Notes: generated by a model from the sequence alone, not told the origin. Shown: positions 53,050-63,897, numbered from the stretch's first letter. The stretch: DNA of 64,000 bases from Tritrichomonas musculus (GCA_039105265.1 JAPFFF010000005.1:4883501-4947500), one strand, 5' to 3'. Made by a program: numbers and translations.

Positions 53050-53504
53050 TTTAAAAGTATTGAAAATATTGAATAAAAATTCTAAGAAGAATTATTTCAA
53101 TACTGCTTTCGAAAATTGATTATTGCTGCAATAAAAACACTACAATTAATAACAAATACAGAGAGTTTTCTAAATGAAACACACACTTGTAATAAGAAGA
53201 AAATTGGACAACTAAGAAAATGGAATAAACATAATTAATTGATATTGAGAATAATAGCAATAGTGAATCAAATAAGCACCAATAAAGAATTGAAAAAAAT
53301 ATAAAAGAAGATTTTAAAAGAAAAAGATGATAATGAATCCATTATAAAATATACGCCATAGTAAAAGCAAAATCAAAAAAAAAAAAAAAAAAAAAGATTA
53401 ATGAAATTAGTAGATAAAATTAGGAAAGCTAAATGAAAAATTAATTTATTCACAATAGTTTATGAAACATAAATATATCAACACCAATATATATGGACGT
53501 GCAT
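53050..53504. other. Intergenic DNA with A21
   Basis: A run of 21 A lies at 53375-53395. Nothing else is recognised between the C2-like gene and the 3' end of the kinase/Sel1 gene. Confidence 0.5.
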
Positions 53505-56123
53505 TTATTTCAAAGCATTTAGACGTCCAATTGCATATTCATCCCCTTTTTCAGCTGCTTTTGCGAAATACTTTTTTGCTTCATCAATTTGTTTTATTGT
53601 TCCTTTTCCGGTTTCTAGCATGTATCCCCAATTAGTTTGCGCAATTGTATTACCCAAATCGGCCGCTTCTTTATAATATTTTGCTGCAATTGCTAAATCT
53701 GTATTTGGCATCATATTATAAAAGTGAATTGATGCCAATTCAGTCATAGAGCCGACCATCTCTTTTCCATTTTCACTGATAATTTTCTCGAATAATTCTG
53801 CTGCTTTTGGAACATTTTTCTTTGTTCCTATTCCATTTTTTAACATTCTAGCAATATAATATTGTGAATCATTATTTCCTAAATCAGCTGCAATTTGGAA
53901 ATAATGAAAAGCTTCTTCAGGATTATAAGGAATACCTTCAGTTTGGCCATTATTATAAATTACAGCAAGATTAAAGGCACTTGTTTCACTTCCTGCATCA
54001 GCTGCTTTTTTGAAGACTTCAATTGCTTTAATGGGATCAGGCTTAGCCATTCCAGTTCCTGAGAGTAGAAAACGTGCATAACAATCGAGACCTCCAACAA
54101 ATCCCAAATTACCAGAATTTTTATAGAGATTTAAAGCTTTTTTTAAATCTTTTTTAACACCTTGGCCTTCTTCATAGCAACGACCAAGAACTTGCATAGC
54201 TTCTGGATTGTTGTCTTCAACACCTGATTTTAAATAATGGACTGCACTTCCATAATCTTGATCAACTCCAATTCCATATCTGTACATTTTTCCAATCATC
54301 GCTTTGGCACTAGCATTACCAGCATCAGCAGCCTTTTTGAAGCATTTAAACGCCTTTTCATCTTTTCCTCTATCAAGAAAACAGTTTCCAGCTTCGATAT
54401 CTGCTGAGAGACATCCTAAACGTGAAGCTCGATGGAGCAACTCAATTGCATATTTATAATCCTTTTTTATTCCAACACCATTCATTGCCATCTTAGCCAA
54501 ATTGCATAGTGCAATCGTATTACCAACATCGGCGCTATTAGTGTAATAATCAGCAGCCTTAACGTTATCTATAGGAACACCAATTCCTTTCAAATAGCAA
54601 GCTGCAAGCTCGTTGTTTCCTTCAGGGCATTTCAAATCAGATGATCGTTCGAAAAGTTCAATTGCTTTTGGCAAGTCTTTTTCAACTCCTTTTCCTTCCA
54701 TATAAAGCTTACCAAGTACAGCCATACCGAGACCGTCATTGTTTTCAACAGAAATGTTTAAAAGATCAATTGCCTTTTGATAGTCAATATCTGTTCCTAA
54801 TCCATAAGCAAACATTCTGGCATAATATGAACGACCTATATCAGATCCTTTATCCATTGCCTCGTTGAAGGTTTCCATTGCTAAATCATATTCTTCCATC
54901 GATTCATATACTTTACCAAGTTCAACAAGGGCTTGAAGCGAAAGATCTGAATCACTTTTAGAAACTACTTTGAAGTTGATTTCAGCAAGTGGAAGGGAGA
55001 GATTGACTCCTGCTCCCATCGTAAGGAGTCTACCGTAATTAAAACAGCCACGCATATCACCTTTGTCTGCAGCTTTTGCATAACACTTTGCAGCATTTTT
55101 CATATCATTGTTTTCTTCATATTCTTTGCCATCTTTAATAAGTTTATTAATCTCTTCTTTTTCTTGATCTGAACCAGCTTCTTCTTGTTCTTTAATTTTT
55201 TGCTGCTCTTCTTCTTGTTCTTTCTCTTCACTAAGACGAACACTGCTGTTGACACGATTCATATATTCTTCAAATTCTTCTGTATCAATACCTTCTAGGT
55301 AATTTCCAGGATTACTTAAGGCTTCTACAATTTGTGAAAAATTAGGACGATCTGGAGGCGATTGCGCCCAGCAAGTCTCAATCAAATTTTGATAAAGTTC
55401 AGGAACATCATCTGGTATTTTTTCTCTCTGCCCTCCAACGACATAATTTATGACTTCAAATTGATTTTTGGCATCTGAAAAAGGAACCGTGCCTGTTAAA
55501 ATGAAGAAAACAATTACAGCAAAACTGTAAACATCCATTTTTTCACCTCCTGAACAATCTTCGAGAAATTCAGGGGCACTATAGATTGGTGTTCCTTGGG
55601 CTATTGATTGTTTCATCATTTCTTGTGGATCTGCTAACTTTGATAATCCAAAATCTACAATATGTGGTTCGTATCTTGAATCAAGAAGAATATTATCTGG
55701 TTTTAAGTCACGATGTAGAACGTTATGAGCATGGCAATATTGCATTCCTTTGGCAATACCATATATATTTATCATTTTTTTCGTGGCAGTCCATCCTGGA
55801 GGTGACTTTTGAACTGCTGTTGTAAGATCTCCATTTGATATAAACTCAGTTATAATTACAGCTTTTTGATTTTTATATGGTAATGCAAAACCACGAAAAG
55901 AAAGAATACATGGATGATCTAATCGCGCAAGTATACCAATTTCACGAATAAACTTTTCATTATCATATTGCAAAATTTTTTTCATTGCATAAATCTGAGA
56001 TCCTTCTTTGACTTTATATACTTCTCCAAAAGCTCCACTCCCAAGAGGCTTAATAATTTCAAAATCTTTTGGATCAATCATTTTGTCCATCATTTCTTCC
56101 ATATTAATCTCCAGATTCGACAT
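53505..56123 (-). CDS. Protein kinase with Sel1-like repeats
   Basis: 872 residues. An apparently active TKL/RIPK-like kinase domain (20-270): glycine loop LGSGAFGEV (27-35), Lys48, HRDLKPDN (137-144), DFG (157-159), APE (183-185), CWAQSPPDRP (251-260). A charged linker (296-335) leads to about fourteen Sel1/TPR-like repeats of about 36 residues up to the end, each with the A-xx-G-xxx-A pattern (AGSETSAFNLAVIYNNGQ, LGNNDSQYYIARMLKNG). Sel1 arrays bind other proteins, so this is probably a scaffolded signalling kinase. The kinase-plus-Sel1 pairing is common in trichomonads. ATG 56123 is preceded by TCATCA at six bases, a near match to the initiator. Confidence 0.95.
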   Translation of the reverse strand: MSNLEINMEEMMDKMIDPKDFEIIKPLGSGAFGEVYKVKEGSQIYAMKKILQYDNEKFIREIGILARLDHPCILSFRGFALPYKNQKAVIITEFISNGDLTTAVQKSPPGWTATKKMINIYGIAKGMQYCHAHNVLHRDLKPDNILLDSRYEPHIVDFGLSKLADPQEMMKQSIAQGTPIYSAPEFLEDCSGGEKMDVYSFAVIVFFILTGTVPFSDAKNQFEVINYVVGGQREKIPDDVPELYQNLIETCWAQSPPDRPNFSQIVEALSNPGNYLEGIDTEEFEEYMNRVNSSVRLSEEKEQEEEQQKIKEQEEAGSDQEKEEINKLIKDGKEYEENNDMKNAAKCYAKAADKGDMRGCFNYGRLLTMGAGVNLSLPLAEINFKVVSKSDSDLSLQALVELGKVYESMEEYDLAMETFNEAMDKGSDIGRSYYARMFAYGLGTDIDYQKAIDLLNISVENNDGLGMAVLGKLYMEGKGVEKDLPKAIELFERSSDLKCPEGNNELAACYLKGIGVPIDNVKAADYYTNSADVGNTIALCNLAKMAMNGVGIKKDYKYAIELLHRASRLGCLSADIEAGNCFLDRGKDEKAFKCFKKAADAGNASAKAMIGKMYRYGIGVDQDYGSAVHYLKSGVEDNNPEAMQVLGRCYEEGQGVKKDLKKALNLYKNSGNLGFVGGLDCYARFLLSGTGMAKPDPIKAIEVFKKAADAGSETSAFNLAVIYNNGQTEGIPYNPEEAFHYFQIAADLGNNDSQYYIARMLKNGIGTKKNVPKAAELFEKIISENGKEMVGSMTELASIHFYNMMPNTDLAIAAKYYKEAADLGNTIAQTNWGYMLETGKGTIKQIDEAKKYFAKAAEKGDEYAIGRLNALK

Positions 56124-56906
56124 TTTGATGATATATTAAAAAATAAAAATGAAGATTTTTATAAATTGAGAGTAAATTCAAAATTTTGGTTCAAATAAAA
56201 AATAACATGATATTTAAATATCCCAATAAAATTATTATAACATAAATAATTTTTTTATTTTTCTAATTTTATTTAAATAATAAAAAGTTTATATATTGCG
56301 AAAAACATTATACATTTATTATAAACGATAAAAAAGAATAATTTACTTTTTTTTTAAAATTGATCTAATATTCGGCCAACTTTTTTGTGAACAAGATTTT
56401 CATAAACTTTAGAAATTTCAATTGTAAGATAGTTGAAAATTTGTGAGTAAATTTTTCAGATAAATTTACAATCATATTGCACTTCAATGAAATAAATTCA
56501 AAATCTAGGCTTCTCTTTTTCTCCATTTACATTGTTTGTTTGATAAGAGGCTCACTTACCAATTTTTAAATCTTTCTCAAATTATTGATTTCATCAAAGT
56601 CAAATATTCTAAAACAAGTATATGTTGACATATATCTATTTAATAAGTAACCTAATATAGCTCAAATTGGCTTATTCAGATTTTAAATCATGAAAAACTA
56701 TCTTGAAGTGCAAATTAGTTTTGCTTTAATTTCATCGAAATAGTTTTACTCGAAGAACCATTTTACTAAATTATCTCCTCATTCGTTAAGTACATTTACA
56801 ACAATGATGCATTTGCTTGAAATGGGTTTGTGAGAGTTGAATTATCCCATAGAAAATTTGAATTTGTTTTTTGTCTGTTACAAATAATTGAATATTTTTA
56901 TATTTA
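56124..56906. other. Divergent intergenic region
   Basis: Lies between the kinase/Sel1 gene (minus) and the coiled-coil gene (plus) and should hold both promoters. Only the weak TCATCA at 56126-56131 (minus) is visible. Confidence 0.45.
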
Positions 56907-59051
56907 ATGAGTGTGAATGTTAGTATTAATAGATTTAGAGCTCACAGCGCTTTTTCAAAGAATAAAGGAAATGCAGAAAATTTGCCACGCCGAATGACAA
57001 CACCTGAAGAAATTACATCAATATCTGCTTTGTTTTCAGTGCAAAAATATTGTGCAAAAATAGAAGAAATAATTCAAAATATGAAAAAATTATGTCCCAT
57101 TCGAGAAATGGACTATTTTTTTGCTTCATACGCAGAATATAAAAATAGAATTTCTTCAATTATCGATCAATCAAATATGGTTATTCGCAAATTAAGTCCA
57201 ACATTTCAATATCCAACATATCAAACAGGTGAAGATCTTCGAGCGTATCATGAAGAATTTTTAACTGCAGTTTCGCACATGAATCTTCAGAAGCAACCAG
57301 TGTATTTTAATGCTATTACAGAACTCATGAATAAATTACCACTTGATTTAGATAAATTTTTACAAAAGTATCGAAAAAACGCACAAGTCAGACAATATTT
57401 ACTTAATTTTGAACCAAAATTTAGAGAAAAAATACGAAAACTTGATCAGGATATTCGAACAATATTATTGCCTATTGAATTTGAGCATTTAGATTTCGAC
57501 AAAGTGTATGAACTAGTTGAAAGACTCCGATCAATTCATAGAACATTTGAAGTCACATTAATGAGCACAGTTAAACAACGATATGGTACAGAAAAGAGGA
57601 AATCGTCAAATGGTTTTCAATCTATTAATTCATCATTTCCACTTGTTAAAGAAACTGACTGGAATTCAACTATTATTACGCTTATCCCAATTTTATCAAA
57701 TCTTCCTATGTTTATTGAAAACGCAAATAGCCTTTCTGAATCAATACCTGATCTCACGTTGTCAATTGAAAAACTTTGTTTGGAGATAGATGATTTACTT
57801 CCACGTTGTGAAGGATTTGAAGATGATTTACCTAAAAAACCTTCAGTTAATAATGATACAGATGATAAAGTTGAAAAAATTCTACTTAAGGCATCATCAA
57901 TCCTTGATATGAATTTAAATCATGATCAATCAAAGGTTGCCAAGCTTGATGCAGTTGTTGATAAAGTCGAAGACACAATCAATAGTTTAAAGAATCAAAT
58001 AAACGAAGTTCAGAAAGAGAAAGAAAAAGTTCAATTAGATTATGATAAATCAAATATAGTTAAAAGATTTCAGAGAATTCGTGAAGCTTCAGATAATATT
58101 GCCAAGAAGTTTGAAAATGATAAAGATAACTTTCTAATGTTTATTATTGATAAATTAAGAGCTTTAGTTGATTTTGAGTTCTCTATAGACGAAACAGATC
58201 CATACCGCATGTTTAATGCTATCTATAAACAACTTTGTAAAGAATTAGAACAAACCAAATATAGAAACAAAGACAACTCTAATAAGAACAATACTGGTAA
58301 CAACAAATATAAAGAATCATTTATGGAATTATGCGCAAAACTGACTCATAAAGATAAAGAAGAGTTTGCTAATAAATCTCCAGATGAATTAAATTCAATT
58401 ATTTACAAAATCATTGATGATGGTAATAAAAAAGATGACTTGAATTTAATTGATGTCGAAAAATTGATGAGTTTGATTCCAGCAAAATCTGACAATGACG
58501 ATTATCTTGAGTCATTAAAAAATGAATTAAAAAAAACAGATTATACTTTGAATGCTGTTGAGCCATTTAATTCGTTGACATCCAAATTGAATACTTTACT
58601 TGATACAAACGAATCTTGCTTTTTACCAACATCAGACTCTTTTTCAGATTATTTAGACTCTGTTTCAAAAATGAAAGATAACCTGACAAAACTAAAGCCC
58701 GACTTAATGCATAAGCCAATCCACTCATTATTAATCCAATCAGTAGAATTATTCAATTCTTTGGCAATAGCTTTGTCATCAGCTTCTTTTGCCCCTGAAT
58801 TTACAGATAATCAAAAAAATCTCCAGAATATTTTAAATGAAAATCAGAATTTGAACCTTTCACTTGCCAGATTAAGGATACTTCTCGAAGAAAAAGATTC
58901 TCTGCTTCAAGCAGAAACAAGAAAATTAGCAAAACTTGAAAAACAGTTTTCAAGCGTGATTAAAGAGAATCAAAATTCAAATGAATCAGTTGATACTCAG
59001 AAGATGATCCAAAACATAGAAACACGCGAATCAGAATCAGATTTCTTTTAA
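56907..59051 (+). CDS. Large helical/coiled-coil protein
   Basis: 714 residues, almost entirely predicted alpha-helix. Clear coiled-coil segments lie at about 340-380 (VDKVEDTINSLKNQINEVQK) and 635-690 (LRILLEEKDSLLQAETRKL). There are no signal peptide, transmembrane helices or catalytic motifs. Proteins of this kind are often cytoskeletal or centrosomal, but I do not recognise a family. The frame is uninterrupted and starts at the first ATG. Confidence 0.82.
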   Translation: MSVNVSINRFRAHSAFSKNKGNAENLPRRMTTPEEITSISALFSVQKYCAKIEEIIQNMKKLCPIREMDYFFASYAEYKNRISSIIDQSNMVIRKLSPTFQYPTYQTGEDLRAYHEEFLTAVSHMNLQKQPVYFNAITELMNKLPLDLDKFLQKYRKNAQVRQYLLNFEPKFREKIRKLDQDIRTILLPIEFEHLDFDKVYELVERLRSIHRTFEVTLMSTVKQRYGTEKRKSSNGFQSINSSFPLVKETDWNSTIITLIPILSNLPMFIENANSLSESIPDLTLSIEKLCLEIDDLLPRCEGFEDDLPKKPSVNNDTDDKVEKILLKASSILDMNLNHDQSKVAKLDAVVDKVEDTINSLKNQINEVQKEKEKVQLDYDKSNIVKRFQRIREASDNIAKKFENDKDNFLMFIIDKLRALVDFEFSIDETDPYRMFNAIYKQLCKELEQTKYRNKDNSNKNNTGNNKYKESFMELCAKLTHKDKEEFANKSPDELNSIIYKIIDDGNKKDDLNLIDVEKLMSLIPAKSDNDDYLESLKNELKKTDYTLNAVEPFNSLTSKLNTLLDTNESCFLPTSDSFSDYLDSVSKMKDNLTKLKPDLMHKPIHSLLIQSVELFNSLAIALSSASFAPEFTDNQKNLQNILNENQNLNLSLARLRILLEEKDSLLQAETRKLAKLEKQFSSVIKENQNSNESVDTQKMIQNIETRESESDFF

Positions 59052-59179
59052 TTTTATTATGTTTGTTATTTTAAATAAAATTGTTTTGATATAATCTTAT
59101 ACAAATTATTTAGATATTCAAAGTTGAAACAATCTTTTTTTTTTGTTTATTTTAGATAAGAAAATAATAAATACCAACT

Positions 59180-60628
59180 TTATTTAACTAAAAATATCCC
59201 TGCGGTTAAACCTTCCATATTTACATTATTATTATAAGTTTTACCTGTAACCAAATCTTGCATTTCTCCCTGACCAACATAAACATCTTTATTATATGTC
59301 TCTTTGTTCAAAACGAAAACAATTTTTTCACCTGTTATTGAATCCCATTTAATATTTACAAGACATCCGTTACTATTTCTTGGACTGTTATTACCTCTCC
59401 AGCATGCTGGATGTTGGCTCTTTATTTCAAATAATTTCTTTGTATAATCATGGAGATCTTGCTGATTATAATTAAAGTCTTTAATATGACCATCTGATCT
59501 TGCCATATTATCGCCTCCAACATTCGATCCACAGTTTGGCCAGCATTCAACAATGTCACCAACTTCATCACCGTAATAAATTGTTACTGGTCCTGTATAT
59601 GATGCAAGACATGCTATTGCCATTTTATATCTCTTCCAATAGTCACCATTACTCTGTCCATAGCCATATTTTGATCTAATTAAATTTCCAAAACGTTGAA
59701 CATCATGGTTTGTAATAAAAAGATATGGATAAACATAGCCAAGATCATGATGGTATCCTTTTTCGTTTGGTGACTTGAAAACATACATCATTGTATCAAT
59801 ACCATCACCTCCTGCACCGCTTTCTTCCTGAGCGAGAGTTTTAACAATACAATAACGTGATGGAAAATCAAAAGCAGATCGAAGGCCAGCACCACTGTAT
59901 GTTTGGCGTTGAATGTCATCTGGCCCATGCCAATCTTCACCTACTATATATCCTAATGTTCCCCATTGCTTACCAGCTTTTTTCCTTGCAAGACAGCAAG
60001 ATTCAATAGCTTCACGGATTTCTTTCATGTAGTTATAATTTCCTTGATTCATTTGATAACATTGATCAAGACGCCATCCATCAATTTCGTACTCGTTAAT
60101 CCAATGTTGTGCAACTTCCCTAAAAAAATCAAGGGATCCTGGATATGAAACAGGATCATCACCTCCTTGTGGATATCTCCCTTTTGGAGAAGCTTTTGTG
60201 TTTGAGCCATGATGCCCAAATACACCATCTAATAATACATATAATCCTTTTTCATGAGCCTTTTGAACCAGCTCGCGAAAGATTTCATTAGTACCAAAAT
60301 TGGGGTCAACATTGAAATAATCATTAGCAAAATAACCAGTTGATTGAAGTTTTCGATCTCTTCCATTACTTGTTGAATCAAATATTGGTGTAAGCCATAA
60401 TGTGTTAACATTGAGATCTTTAATATAGTCTAATGCATTAATTATACCACGAAGGTCACCTTTGTGCGAGCTTGGACCATATCCTTCTCCATACCCTCTG
60501 GAGTCATCACCACTTTGAAATGAAGAAACCATAACTTGATAAATAATGAGCGAATTGTATTGATTTGGATCAAAATCTTTTGATGAAATACAAATGATTA
60601 ATAGAGAAAATAAGTTTAGAAGTTTCAT
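59180..60628 (-). CDS. Secreted alpha-amylase, GH13
   Basis: 482 residues. A signal peptide (MKLLNLFSLLIICISS) is followed by the GH13 TIM barrel. Catalytic landmarks are GWRLDQC (184-190, nucleophile Asp188), GEDWH (230-234, acid Glu231) and FITNHDVQR (304-312, Asp309). Region I reads DGVFGHHG (134-141), with Gly where most amylases have Asn before the first His. A short beta-sheet C-terminal domain ends the protein. It should hydrolyse alpha-1,4 glucans outside the cell or in lysosome-like vacuoles, supplying maltose and glucose to glycolysis. An initiator-like TCATTT is 11 bases before the ATG. A bacterial origin is possible. Confidence 0.94.
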   Translation of the reverse strand: MKLLNLFSLLIICISSKDFDPNQYNSLIIYQVMVSSFQSGDDSRGYGEGYGPSSHKGDLRGIINALDYIKDLNVNTLWLTPIFDSTSNGRDRKLQSTGYFANDYFNVDPNFGTNEIFRELVQKAHEKGLYVLLDGVFGHHGSNTKASPKGRYPQGGDDPVSYPGSLDFFREVAQHWINEYEIDGWRLDQCYQMNQGNYNYMKEIREAIESCCLARKKAGKQWGTLGYIVGEDWHGPDDIQRQTYSGAGLRSAFDFPSRYCIVKTLAQEESGAGGDGIDTMMYVFKSPNEKGYHHDLGYVYPYLFITNHDVQRFGNLIRSKYGYGQSNGDYWKRYKMAIACLASYTGPVTIYYGDEVGDIVECWPNCGSNVGGDNMARSDGHIKDFNYNQQDLHDYTKKLFEIKSQHPACWRGNNSPRNSNGCLVNIKWDSITGEKIVFVLNKETYNKDVYVGQGEMQDLVTGKTYNNNVNMEGLTAGIFLVK

Positions 60629-60635
60629 CTTTGTG

Positions 60636-60641
60636 AAATGA
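60636..60641 (-). promoter_or_regulatory. Initiator of the amylase gene
   Basis: TCATTT on the minus strand with the presumed start A at 60639, 11 bases before the ATG. Confidence 0.6.
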
Positions 60642-60997
60642 GAATGTTTATTTTAAAATTCTGAAATTTTGATTTATCTTCATACAAAAATAATCTTTTT
60701 CTAAAAAATTCTTCAACTTTTTGAAAGAAAGGGGTTCATATTTAGTTGAATTAACGGTTTCACCTTTTATTCAAAACATATTTTAAAAATCCATCAGCTT
60801 GAAATATAAAGAATTGATTTTTTTTCTATTTATTCCCATAAATAAAACAAATCAATTCCCTATCAAAATGAAACTTGATACTCAGGTGAGAGAAATCATA
60901 CTATGGTATTACATTATAATGTAATATAATTGCTATACATTTTTCTTGACGAAAAGCAATACATACATATAAAAAAATATTTTATTGATAAAGAACT
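60642..60997. other. Intergenic DNA
   Basis: Upstream of the amylase gene and downstream of the coiled-coil gene. Contains a short palindromic TTACATTATAATGTAA at about 60909. Nothing else recognised. Confidence 0.5.
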
Positions 60998-62164
60998 TTA
61001 CTTAAGAGTTGAACGATGTTTTGAAAGTCGAGTGCTGTAAATCATATTATCAAGTCTTTGCCTTTCTTTTCTCATATCTGCATTATCTTTCTTTATTTGC
61101 AAAATTTCTTGTTTAACAGCCTCGATTTCTTCTTCTATTGCCAAATTATCATTCTGTGCGTCTTGCATTTTGGCAATCTGTTCTTTTGCTTCTTCAATTT
61201 GTTCTTCTTCACGAGCCTTTGCTCTTTGAATTGCTTCCTTAAGCTTTTCAATGTCTTGCTGAGCCATATTTAATTCTTTGGTATTTCTTTTTTCCATCTT
61301 TGAATATAATTGCTGCAATCCTTGAAGTCTTTCATTGATTGCCTTAAGTTCATTATCAAGCTGCTCTTTCTCGATATTTTTCTGAGCTTCAATTGCTTTG
61401 ATTTGTTCTTCATACTGTGCTGTTCGCTTTTGTATTTCTTCATTATATCGGTCGATCTTTGTTTTCTGTTCTCTCCTACGAGCATCAAAAGCAGCACTGG
61501 TTTCATCTATTTTAACACGTGATCTTTGTAATTCTTCGCTTCTAGAGGCTGCAATTTCATTGATTTCAGCATCAAGAATTTCGATTTGGGCATTTAATTC
61601 AGCTTCTCTCTGTTGTTGCTCCATTTTACCTTGCTGGGTTGTAGTTGTGGCATCGAAGTTTTGTTCATTATATTTGATTTTTTTTGTTTCTAAAATGTTT
61701 CTCAATTCGGTAATTTCTGCTTCCTTGCGAGTTCTAAGAGCTTCATTGTGCCTTTGAGAGAAATTACTTCTTTGACTGTATGTGTTATCAAGGTTAGCTT
61801 GTTGTAAAGCAAGTTCCTCTTCTTGTTGCTGACGAAGAGCACTAAGTTCTGATACATGCTGTTCTCTAAGACCAGATATTTCTGTTTCCATTTCAATTTT
61901 CTTTTTGTCAACTTCGTTCTGAAGGTTTGCTAATTCAGATTCGTATTGTGAGGTTTTCTTTTTCATATCAGATTTCAATGTAGCAATTTTTTCTTCGATT
62001 TCATCAATTTGATCATTTAAATTAGATACTTCTGGATCAGCTTGAAAGGTAACTGTTTGTGACTGGCGTGAAAATCCGATATTTTGAGTGGATGTTCGAG
62101 CACCAGTGGTGTTTAATTCAGATGCAGTAAGTTGTTGTTGATACTGAAAATCGATTGAGCTCAT
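60998..62164 (-). CDS. Coiled-coil protein
   Basis: 388 residues. After a 45-residue Gln/Thr/Ser-rich head, nearly all the rest (about 48-375) is one long coiled coil rich in Glu, Gln, Lys and Ile/Leu heptads (QIDEIEEKIATLKSDMKKK, EEEIEAVKQEILQIKKDN). No other domain. The single long rod suggests a filament or cytoskeletal component, as in trichomonad costa or pelta-axostyle proteins, but this is only a suggestion. ATG 62164 follows TCATAT by about 19 bases. Confidence 0.85.
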   Translation of the reverse strand: MSSIDFQYQQQLTASELNTTGARTSTQNIGFSRQSQTVTFQADPEVSNLNDQIDEIEEKIATLKSDMKKKTSQYESELANLQNEVDKKKIEMETEISGLREQHVSELSALRQQQEEELALQQANLDNTYSQRSNFSQRHNEALRTRKEAEITELRNILETKKIKYNEQNFDATTTTQQGKMEQQQREAELNAQIEILDAEINEIAASRSEELQRSRVKIDETSAAFDARRREQKTKIDRYNEEIQKRTAQYEEQIKAIEAQKNIEKEQLDNELKAINERLQGLQQLYSKMEKRNTKELNMAQQDIEKLKEAIQRAKAREEEQIEEAKEQIAKMQDAQNDNLAIEEEIEAVKQEILQIKKDNADMRKERQRLDNMIYSTRLSKHRSTLK

Positions 62165-62179
62165 AAAAAAAAAAATAAA

Positions 62180-62185
62180 AATATG
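62180..62185 (-). promoter_or_regulatory. Initiator of the coiled-coil gene
   Basis: TCATAT on the minus strand; presumed start A at 62183. Confidence 0.5.
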
Positions 62186-63489
62186 ATTGAATTTGAATTA
62201 ACAAATAAAATTTAAACTGATTTTGGTAAAGACGTTAAGACTCAAAAATTTTAATTAATAATTTATTTTTCGTATATTACTATTTCGTTTTAATAAATAA
62301 TTTATTTTTTTGAAAATATGATATATTTATGGAATTAATATTTTATAAATATAATAATATTGACATTTTACCTTTGAAATATCGCTAAAAATATAATATT
62401 TACCTAAAAAGAAAAAGCCCGCTCAATTTGTAAAAAAAATTATATTGAAAAACATATTAAATAAGCAATTCTGGATCCTTTTTGCAATAATAGATTTTAT
62501 AAAATCTATTATTCGATGACGATATTTATTTTTTTCGATTCTATTTAATTTTATGGTTTTACTAAGCTTGTAAAATATACCCAAATGTAAAAAAAAGACC
62601 TGGTCTTGGTGATTCTTTCTGGTCTTTTGGCGATTTTAATAAATCTTTTAAAAAGTTATTTCTTATGAATTATTAAAATAAAATGATTAAAAGATATTTG
62701 ATTAAATAATAATTCAATTTACGAATCAACATTCAATAAATTCAATGAATTTATTTAATTACTCGGCTATATATATTCATAAAAATATAAATACTATTAA
62801 AATTTCAATGCATTATTTCAATGCATTATTTATTATTCGGCTATATATATTCATAAAAATATAAATACTATTAGTATTTTAAATACATTTTATATCGGTA
62901 TATATTTAAAATATAAATGAAAAAAATTTATTTTCAATTGAAAAAATGCTTTTATTGATTTTATTATATATTTATATCTTATTTTTTTTTTTTTTATTTT
63001 ATATATGATATTTTGAAAGCTTTACAAATCACCAAAAAAAACCGTTTTGGTGATCTCCAAAATATATGTAAACTATTCAAAATTGAATGCTGTCGCCAAA
63101 AGCCCAAGACCTGGGCTTTTGGTGAAATCGGTTATTTGGCTTTTCAACGTCAATATAAATGAACTTTTTATTATTATTTTATATGATATATTATACAAAT
63201 CATACAATTATTTTGTAATATTCAAAAAATAACATTTTTTTACTGAGAAAATCTTATCGATTATTAATATGACTTTTGATAAAACTCATTTAATTCCTCT
63301 TTCAAATAATTCAATGGTTTATGACAATAATAAATATTAATAAAAATTTATTTGACAATAATATGGTTACATTTGGTGATTTTTAAAACCCAAAAAACGT
63401 TTATTTCACCAAATTTACAAGCTTAGTTTTACTAAACATATTCTTGATAATCATTCTCTTATTATGCTTTTTATTTGACTCTTTTTGCT
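62186..63489. other. AT-rich region with inverted repeats and TTGGTGAT motifs
   Basis: ACTAAGCTTGTAAA near 62560 reappears inverted near 63422. Between them lie two palindromic blocks (near 62600 and 63093-63122), four TTTGGTGAT-like motifs and a 45-bp direct repeat (about 62760-62806 and 62832-62875). No gene. It may be a degraded transposable element. Confidence 0.45.
63093..63122. other. Strong hairpin
   Basis: CCAAAAGCCCA pairs with TGGGCTTTTGG around a short AGACC-type loop, an 11-bp perfect stem that is GC-rich for this DNA. It is not next to a called gene end. Confidence 0.6.
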
Positions 63490-63897
63490 GGACAATCGTC
63501 TTTTTCTACGCCACTTTTTGAATGGTTTTTCTATCCATGAGAAGCTTCTCATTGAAAGTAAAAAACCACCATCTTAAGGTGAAATTTAACTTACTCTGTT
63601 AAGAAAATTAACCAAAAAAATCGTAAAATAAAATTTTCTCTTAAAATTATAACTATTTGCTTTTTTTGATATAATTTTTTTTTATTTTTACATAATTTTT
63701 CAGGAATATACGCACCAGTGATCACCACAGGGCTGCGCGAAGCCGAATCAGGCTCCTTGAATTGCTGGATGAATCGGGAAGCCATTTGAACTAAATATTT
63801 ATACATTATTTATCAAAAATTGAATAAAAAATGTATTAAAAAGTATTCAAAAAGTTTAAAAGTTTTCAAAAAGTGGCGTAGAAAAATACGATTCCCC
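63490..63897 (-). mobile_element. MULE-like element, copy 3, complete
   Basis: Inverted orientation relative to copies 1 and 2. Ends GGACAATCG... and ...CGATTCCCC, with CCACTTTTTGAA inside both. Perfect 9-bp flanking duplication CTTTTTGCT (63481-63489 and 63898-63906). The mini-ORF (minus strand, ATG at 63785) is intact. Confidence 0.87.
63591..63785 (-). CDS. Mini-ORF in MULE-like copy 3
   Basis: A 64-codon frame, MASRFIQQFKEPDSASRSPV then VITGAYIPEKLC, continuing into a Lys-rich and hydrophobic tail translated from AT-rich sequence. Only the first 32 codons are shared with copy 2. The Ser-Arg-Ser and Pro-rich start is not recognised. Confidence 0.4.
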   Translation of the reverse strand: MASRFIQQFKEPDSASRSPVVITGAYIPEKLCKNKKKLYQKKQIVIILRENFILRFFWLIFLTE

